Assembly: GCA_027064285.1 (NCBI GenBank)
Contig: JAMOPX010000171.1
Coordinates: 1-9,341 of the forward strand
Direction: 5' to 3'
DNA from: Desulfobacterales bacterium
GTDB taxonomy: Bacteria > Desulfobacterota > DSM-4660 > Desulfatiglandales > JALVZP01
Length of the DNA: 9,341 nucleotides
The notes beneath the pieces are model-generated. The model was not told the DNA's origin and did no database searches. It saw only the letters and a program-made list of their open reading frames with translations. A program made the translations under genes and the position numbers. Position 1 is the first letter of the stretch. Each line of letters starts with the position of its first letter. Shown here piece after piece: positions 5,085 to 9,341 of this stretch.

Positions 5085-5702
5085 TTAAACCCCCATATCT
5101 TTTATTTGTTCTTTTGAAAGACCCCTTATCCTGTTTCCTCCGATAAGAAGTATCTGACAAGCAAGCTCAAAAAATACAGCCCTTTTGATCAATAAATCTA
5201 TGTTATTTGCAAAAGTAACAAGACCATGGTTTTGCATGATTATCATGTTGTTTTGAGCTGCTTTCTCTGTAACCGCGTCTGCCAGCTGTTCTGATCCAGG
5301 TGGATAAAAAGGAACCTTAGCGATTGATCTTATGTAATATGGAACCTCTGGAATGATGTTAAAGTCTTCAGAGGAAAGCTCTGAACAGGCAACTGCTGTA
5401 GCATAAGGGGATTGAAAATGTAACACGGCATTGACATCATTTCTTACTTTGTATATACCTGCATGAAATCCGAATTCCACAGAAGGTTTAATGTCATTTA
5501 GAACTGTTCCATCCAGATTACATATTGAAACTTCGTTATCTATGAGTCTTTCCATCCATGAACCCGTAGCAGTAATAAGTATAGTATTATGATCTACTCG
5601 TAAGGATAGATTACCACTGCTGCATCTTACAAGACCGAGCTCTGCTATCTTATGGGCTGTGTCTATAAAAAGCTTTTTCAATTCATCCTTTATTTCTTTC
5701 AT
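5085..5702 (-). CDS. Class II aldolase/adducin-family protein
   Basis: The 205-residue protein has the fold markers of the L-fuculose-phosphate aldolase / L-ribulose-5-phosphate epimerase family: RCSSGNLS (26-33), ITATGS (43-48, phosphate loop), KPSVEFGFHAGIY (72-84, with catalytic-type Glu76), LHFQSPYATAVAC (94-106) and MQNHGLV (156-162). Members cleave or rearrange sugar phosphates with a zinc held by three histidines. Here His95 and His159 are kept but the middle ligand position is Gln97 (HFQ in place of HxH). This may mark a distinct subfamily, so the exact reaction is unclear. Candidates include a sugar-phosphate aldolase, or a methylthioribulose-phosphate dehydratase-like or deoxypentulose-phosphate aldolase in methylthioadenosine salvage. 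The ATG overlaps the upstream dehydrogenase stop (ATGA), and ribosome-site support is weak, so coupled translation is likely. Confidence 0.85.
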   Translation of the reverse strand: MKEIKDELKKLFIDTAHKIAELGLVRCSSGNLSLRVDHNTILITATGSWMERLIDNEVSICNLDGTVLNDIKPSVEFGFHAGIYKVRNDVNAVLHFQSPYATAVACSELSSEDFNIIPEVPYYIRSIAKVPFYPPGSEQLADAVTEKAAQNNMIIMQNHGLVTFANNIDLLIKRAVFFELACQILLIGGNRIRGLSKEQIKDMGV

Positions 5703-7009
5703 GCCTTAAATATTTTTTTGCTTTTTATCCCTCTTATTTGAAAGGCATTTCTTGTATCCAATATACACTGAGAATGTTTTTCAATAAAGCCGTAATCATA
5801 CACAGAATGATCAGTTATAAGTATAATGAGATCAGAGCTACTTAGCACCTCTTCTGTCAACTCAACTGATTTCATGTCTATATCAGGATAATTTCTGTGT
5901 CCTCCACACCACGGCACAAACGGATCATTGTAATACACATCCGCACCGTATTTTTTTAATAGCTGGATTATTTTCAGTGCTGGTGATTCTCTCTGATCAT
6001 CTACATCCTTTTTATACGCCACTCCAAGAATGAGTATTTTTGCTCCCTTAACTGTTTTTCCATGTAGGTTTAGCACTTGAAATGCCTTTTCTATCACATA
6101 ATAGGGCATATAAGCATTTATCTCTCCTGCAAGTTCTATAAATCTGGTATTTAGCTCATATTCTTTTGCCTTCCAGGTAAGGTAAAAAGGATCAATAGGA
6201 ATACAGTGTCCTCCAAGTCCAGGTCCTGGATAAAATGCTTGAAATCCAAAAGGCTTTGTTTTGGCAGCTTCTATTACTTCCCATACATCTATTCCCATTC
6301 TATCCAAAAGCATCTTCATCTCATTAACAAGCGCTATATTTACTGCTCTGTATATGTTCTCTAATAATTTTGCTGCTTCTGCCACCTTTGTAGATGAGAC
6401 TGGCACAGTTTTTACAACTATCTGATCATACAGGTTTTTTGCCACTTCTAAGCATTTCTTTGAGTATCCTCCTACTATCTTTGGAATCTTAGAAGTAGAA
6501 AACTGTTTGTTCCCTGGATCTTCCCTTTCAGGAGAAAATGCAAGAAAAAAGTCCTCTCCAGCCTTTAGCCCTGATCTTTCAAGTATCTCTCTTAGATCCC
6601 CATCTGTTGTTCCGGGATATGTGGTAGACTCCAATACTACCAGCTGTCCTTTACGCAGATACTTAGATATAATCTCCCCTGTATTAAATACATATGTCAT
6701 ATTTGGTTCTCTGTGTTTTCCAAGAGGAGTAGGTACACAAATAATTATACAATCCACTTCTTTTAGTATTGAGAAATCTGAGGTAGGTTTAAAATTTGTT
6801 AGCACTTCCTTCAGCTTTTCTTCACTTATATGTTTTATATAGCTGTGTCCTTTTTTCAGCATTTCTACCTTTTTTTCATCTGTATCAAATCCTATAACCT
6901 GAAATCCTGCACCACAAAATTCCATAGCTAAAGGAAGTCCTACATATCCAAGCCCTATTATCCCTACTTTTGCTTTTTTTTCTTTTATTTTATTTATAAT
7001 ATCCTGCAT
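5699..7009 (-). CDS. UDP-sugar 6-dehydrogenase (WbpA/TviB-like UDP-N-acetylhexosamine dehydrogenase)
   Basis: The enzyme performs a four-electron, NAD-dependent oxidation of a UDP-hexose or UDP-N-acetylhexosamine at C6 to the uronic acid, for surface polysaccharides. The 436 residues match the family length. Visible features are the Rossmann motif GLGYVG (19-24), CVPTP (91-95), ESTTYPGTT (127-135), FSPERED (158-164), Lys214 and Asn218 in KLLENIYRAVN, the nucleophile Cys269 in GPGLGGHCIPID, a central dimer helix, and RESPALK (340-346) in the C-terminal UDP-binding domain. SPEREDPGN and GPGLGGHCIPIDPFYL resemble WbpA/TviB (UDP-GlcNAc or UDP-GalNAc) more than plain UDP-glucose dehydrogenases; the substrate remains uncertain. 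It is the first gene of the minus-strand operon, with AAGAGGT eight bases before the ATG. Its stop overlaps the aldolase-like start by four bases. Confidence 0.92.
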   Translation of the reverse strand: MQDIINKIKEKKAKVGIIGLGYVGLPLAMEFCGAGFQVIGFDTDEKKVEMLKKGHSYIKHISEEKLKEVLTNFKPTSDFSILKEVDCIIICVPTPLGKHREPNMTYVFNTGEIISKYLRKGQLVVLESTTYPGTTDGDLREILERSGLKAGEDFFLAFSPEREDPGNKQFSTSKIPKIVGGYSKKCLEVAKNLYDQIVVKTVPVSSTKVAEAAKLLENIYRAVNIALVNEMKMLLDRMGIDVWEVIEAAKTKPFGFQAFYPGPGLGGHCIPIDPFYLTWKAKEYELNTRFIELAGEINAYMPYYVIEKAFQVLNLHGKTVKGAKILILGVAYKKDVDDQRESPALKIIQLLKKYGADVYYNDPFVPWCGGHRNYPDIDMKSVELTEEVLSSSDLIILITDHSVYDYGFIEKHSQCILDTRNAFQIRGIKSKKIFKA

Positions 7010-7034
7010 ATTAAAGTACCTCTTAATATTTTTT

Positions 7035-7064
7035 TTGAATTATTGCTTCCTAAATAGATATAAG
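7035..7064 (+). promoter_or_regulatory. Predicted sigma-70-type promoter for the glycosyltransferase/ABC genes
   Basis: TTGAAT (7035-7040) and TATAAG (7059-7064, five of six matches to TATAAT) are separated by 18 bases. Transcription would begin near 7071. The -10 element occupies nearly the same bases as that of the opposing promoter, so the two polymerases should compete for this site. Confidence 0.5.
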
Positions 7065-7088
7065 ATAAAAAAGGAAAGGGAGTGTCAA
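7060..7088 (-). promoter_or_regulatory. Predicted sigma-70-type promoter for the UDP-sugar dehydrogenase operon
   Basis: On the minus strand a perfect -35 TTGACA (7083-7088) is followed after 17 bases by TCTTAT (7060-7065, four of six matches to TATAAT). Transcription would begin near 7053, leaving a leader of about 45 bases. The -10 is imperfect, so this is a moderate prediction. Confidence 0.5.
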
Positions 7089-7110
7089 GAAAAAATAAGG
7101 AGAGTATGTC

Positions 7111-8337
7111 ATGAAAAAGCCAGTAATGGTAATTCCAACTTATTGGAGAAGAGAGGAGGCTTTGGGCATAAAAGAGACAGATCTAATTTATGATCATCCT
7201 ACCCCTCTGGATCAGGAAGGAACACTTAAAAGAGCAATAGAAAGTACAAATATATTAAAAAACAAGGATTTCTTGCTGGTTATTATTGGAGTTGCAAATG
7301 CAGAGGATGTGGAGCAAAGAGTAGAGGAGAAAGTGATCGATATAATAACCAGCTCAGATGTTGAGGTGCCAGTTTTCTTTTTTTCTCATTCACATCTGAA
7401 AAAACTGCTATTTGCACTCAAAGAGACCATAGGAGATACTCTGCTCTATCTTTTAAGCTTAAGAGGATATTCAAACATAAGAAATATGTGTTTATTTTTG
7501 ACACACATGCTGGCTTCTGAAGTAGCAATACTAATTGACGATGATGAGGTCTTTGAAGATCCAGACTTTATGAAAAAGGCGCTGGAATTTGTGGGAGATA
7601 GAATTAATTCTGATTTTGTAGGAGCTGTGGCAGGATATTATATTCAGCCAGATGGAGGGTGGAAACTTAAGCCAAAGCAGGAGGAATGGGCAAGATACTG
7701 GAACACCACTGAAAAAATGAATGCCGCGTTTGAGCTGTTTATTGGCAGAGGGCCAAGGCTCAAGGTTACCCCGTTTGCATTTGGCGGAAACATGGTTATA
7801 CACAAAGAAGTTTTTAGCAGGATTCCATTTGATCCAAATATAACTCGCGGAGAAGACATAGATTTTTTGATAAATATGCGGATGTTTAACTATAAATGCT
7901 ACTTAGACAATACCCTTTCAATAAGACATTTGCCACCATCAAAGCCGCATCCTATTTGGAAGCAGATAAGACAAGATATATACAGATTTCTATATGAAAG
8001 AGAAAAGCTCAGAAAACAGAAAAGGATAGAAGGAATGTGTTATGTAAAGGCGGAGGACTTAGACCCATATCCAGGAGAGTTTTTAAAGGACAATTTAGAA
8101 GAAAAGATATATAAGGCAAGTCATGCATTAGCGCAACACTACAAGCAAAGAGATATGACCCAAGATGCACAAGAAGCACTTAAGAATATAGAAATTGCTA
8201 ATAAATTTGAATGGTTAAAGAAAGACCCTTTTCTTCAGTTACTTAATCTAAAAAATGACTGGGAAACACTTATGAGAAGAATCGAAGATTCAGATGTGAG
8301 ATCAAAAATAAGAGGGATTATTACCAAGGTAAAGTAG
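7111..8337 (+). CDS. GT-A fold glycosyltransferase (family 2-like)
   Basis: The 408-residue protein has no signal peptide or membrane segment. It begins with a beta strand typical of GT-A enzymes (PVMVIPTYWRRE, 4-15). It then carries ILIDDDEVFEDPDF (140-153) with the DxD metal/nucleotide-sugar motif, GAVAGYY (171-177), FAFGGNMVIHKEVF (222-235) and TRGEDIDFL (245-253), whose Glu-Asp pair is the usual acceptor-side motif. HLPP (273-276) follows. The C-terminal 120 residues are charged and helical with no motif I know. It should transfer a sugar from a nucleotide sugar at the inner face of the membrane; donor and acceptor are unknown. AAGGAG eight bases before the ATG supports the start. It stands opposite a UDP-sugar dehydrogenase and directly before an ABC ATPase, which suggests an exported glycan or glycolipid. 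Confidence 0.85.
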   Translation: MKKPVMVIPTYWRREEALGIKETDLIYDHPTPLDQEGTLKRAIESTNILKNKDFLLVIIGVANAEDVEQRVEEKVIDIITSSDVEVPVFFFSHSHLKKLLFALKETIGDTLLYLLSLRGYSNIRNMCLFLTHMLASEVAILIDDDEVFEDPDFMKKALEFVGDRINSDFVGAVAGYYIQPDGGWKLKPKQEEWARYWNTTEKMNAAFELFIGRGPRLKVTPFAFGGNMVIHKEVFSRIPFDPNITRGEDIDFLINMRMFNYKCYLDNTLSIRHLPPSKPHPIWKQIRQDIYRFLYEREKLRKQKRIEGMCYVKAEDLDPYPGEFLKDNLEEKIYKASHALAQHYKQRDMTQDAQEALKNIEIANKFEWLKKDPFLQLLNLKNDWETLMRRIEDSDVRSKIRGIITKVK

Positions 8338-9293
8338 TGCTAAAAATGAGATTTGCTGTTCAGGTAAAAGAGCTTAGCAAGACATATGTGCAGGGATTTA
8401 TTAAAAAGAAAAGAAAAAAGGCCTTAAAGAGTATAAGCTTGGATGTGCCAGAGGGGACAATATATGGAATCCTTGGCCCGAATGGAGCAGGAAAGACAAC
8501 TTTGCTTTCTATTATTGCTGGTATCCTACTTCCCGATTCAGGTTACGTGAAAGTACTTGGTATGGATATGTGCAATAGCTCTAAATCCAGAGAAATCTGC
8601 AAAAAGATTAATATTTCTTCTGGACATGCGAATTTTCTTTGGAGCATGACAGTAAAAGAAAATCTGATCTATTATGCCATGCTGTATGGAATGTCTAAAA
8701 AAGAAAGAGAACACAGGGTTGAAGAGCTTATGGATCTCTTTTCCATAACACCTTACAAGGATGTCAAATTTGAGGAACTTTCCACGGGAACAAAACAAAG
8801 ACTTTCCTTAGCCAAGGCCTTTTTAAACGACCCATCTCTTATCCTCTTGGATGAGCCAACTGTTGGGCTTGATCCTGATGTGGCAATGGGGATAAGAGAG
8901 ATAATTAAATATTTTCATGAAAAAAAGAGGATCACTTTTATCATAACCACCCACAATATGGATGAGGCAGAGATATTATGTGATGAGGTTTTATTTATAT
9001 TTAATGGCAAAATTAGGGCCAAAGGAGATCCTAATTCTTTAAAGAAAGGGATGAAGCTTGGTGATAAAATTTATATAGAATTTCAAAACGAAAATTTCAT
9101 ACCAACAGATTTTCATATAAATGGTCTTATTGAGGTGAACATATACCATAATCATGCTACCTTTGTAGTAGACAATTATAAGTTAAGACTTCCTGAACTT
9201 GTGAACGAACTCATGAAAACTAAGCTTAAAATCAAAAAGCTCGAAATAGAACAGGCGGATTTGGAGGATGTTTTCATTAACTTTGCGAGATGA
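8337..9293 (+). CDS. ABC transporter ATP-binding protein (ABC-2 exporter type)
   Basis: The ATPase subunit of a membrane exporter. Within 318 residues it shows Walker A GPNGAGKTT (47-55), the signature LSTGT (148-152, a common variant of LSGGQ in ABC-2 systems), Walker B LILLDEP (168-174) with catalytic Glu173, the D-loop GLDPD and the switch His206 (TTHNMDEAE). At the Q-loop, where gamma-phosphate-sensing Gln is normal, an ungapped alignment gives Gly96 (NISSGHANFLWS). The C-terminal domain of about 90 residues is the extension common in drug, lipid or polysaccharide exporters. The start is GTG 8337, whose G is the last base of the glycosyltransferase stop (TAGTG); AAGGT lies six bases before it. 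ATG 8346 is an alternative but is too far from that site. Substrate unknown; context favours a glycan or glycolipid. Confidence 0.92.
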   Translation: MLKMRFAVQVKELSKTYVQGFIKKKRKKALKSISLDVPEGTIYGILGPNGAGKTTLLSIIAGILLPDSGYVKVLGMDMCNSSKSREICKKINISSGHANFLWSMTVKENLIYYAMLYGMSKKEREHRVEELMDLFSITPYKDVKFEELSTGTKQRLSLAKAFLNDPSLILLDEPTVGLDPDVAMGIREIIKYFHEKKRITFIITTHNMDEAEILCDEVLFIFNGKIRAKGDPNSLKKGMKLGDKIYIEFQNENFIPTDFHINGLIEVNIYHNHATFVVDNYKLRLPELVNELMKTKLKIKKLEIEQADLEDVFINFAR

Positions 9294-9341
9294 GTTTATA
9301 AAAGCAAGTGCTTTTATCTTTAAAAACTGGATAATGGCCAA
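9268..9341 (+). CDS. Probable ABC-2 permease, N-terminal start (partial)
   Basis: A frame opens at ATG 9268 within the last codons of the ATPase gene and stays open to the window edge. It gives about 24 residues (MFSLTLRDEFIKASAFIFKN, then WIMA). A short charged start followed by F-I-K-A-S-A-F-I-F-K-N-W resembles the cytosolic lead-in to the first membrane helix of ABC-2 permeases. The usual gene order (ATPase then permease) supports this. Start choice is uncertain: GGAGG abuts the ATG, so a GGCGGA further upstream would have to serve, or TTG 9283 may be used. Identity rests mainly on position. Confidence 0.55.
   Translation, partial: MFSLTLRDEFIKASAFIFKNWIMA

Noticed and set aside
6507..6842. 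111-codon plus-strand frame
   Set aside because: It is antisense to the Rossmann domain of the UDP-sugar dehydrogenase; Ser-rich composition is typical of a shadow frame.
9290..9301. ATGA overlap at the ATPase stop as the start of the next gene
   Set aside because: That frame reads ATG AGT TTA TAA and stops after three codons; the frame starting at ATG 9268 stays open to the edge.

Overview
The window is AT-rich bacterial DNA with strong Shine-Dalgarno sequences, short intergenic gaps and several overlapping or near-touching genes. Frequent AGA and ATA codons and the gene set (asparaginyl-tRNA synthetase, AdoMet decarboxylase/spermidine synthase, L-isoaspartyl methyltransferase, nucleotide-sugar dehydrogenase) suggest a low-GC, possibly thermophilic or deep-branching bacterium. 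No marker here allows a firm phylum assignment.

Region 1 (1-1881, plus strand) is a polyamine block. It holds the 3' end of asnS, speD (AdoMet decarboxylase), a second diverged member of the SpeD pyruvoyl-enzyme family, and speE (aminopropyltransferase). It closes with a perfect 12-bp hairpin shared with the convergent operon. The second SpeD-like protein keeps the pyruvoyl serine, His, Glu and Cys positions of SpeD. It has Thr instead of Glu before the serine and lacks the aromatic residues expected to hold adenine. It may supply the amine acceptor (ornithine or arginine decarboxylase) or act as a partner of SpeD.

Region 2 (1883-7009, minus strand) reads from right to left. In order it has a UDP-sugar 6-dehydrogenase, a class II aldolase-fold protein with an altered metal triad, an overlooked 57-residue protein, an RNase Z-type metallo-beta-lactamase hydrolase, a small inserted element, pcm, and an unrecognised 346-residue protein. 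The first four are coupled by a 4-base overlap and by 1- and 7-base gaps; pcm and the 346-residue gene are 3 bases apart.

The gap at 3590-3867 holds a 213-bp MITE-like element with 20-bp perfect terminal inverted repeats and TTAATAA direct repeats. Inside it is a remnant frame that looks like a transposase C-terminus. Next to it lie an extra solo copy of the terminal repeat and a 15-bp-stem palindrome that encodes the last residues of the RNase Z-like protein.

Region 3 (7010-9341, plus strand) starts with a 101-bp divergent promoter region whose two predicted -10 elements coincide. It continues with a GT-A glycosyltransferase, an ABC ATPase that starts at GTG on the last base of the preceding stop codon, and the start of what is probably its ABC-2 permease, cut by the window edge. 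With the UDP-sugar dehydrogenase on the other side of the promoter, this suggests synthesis and export of a uronic-acid-containing glycan or glycolipid. That last point is inference.
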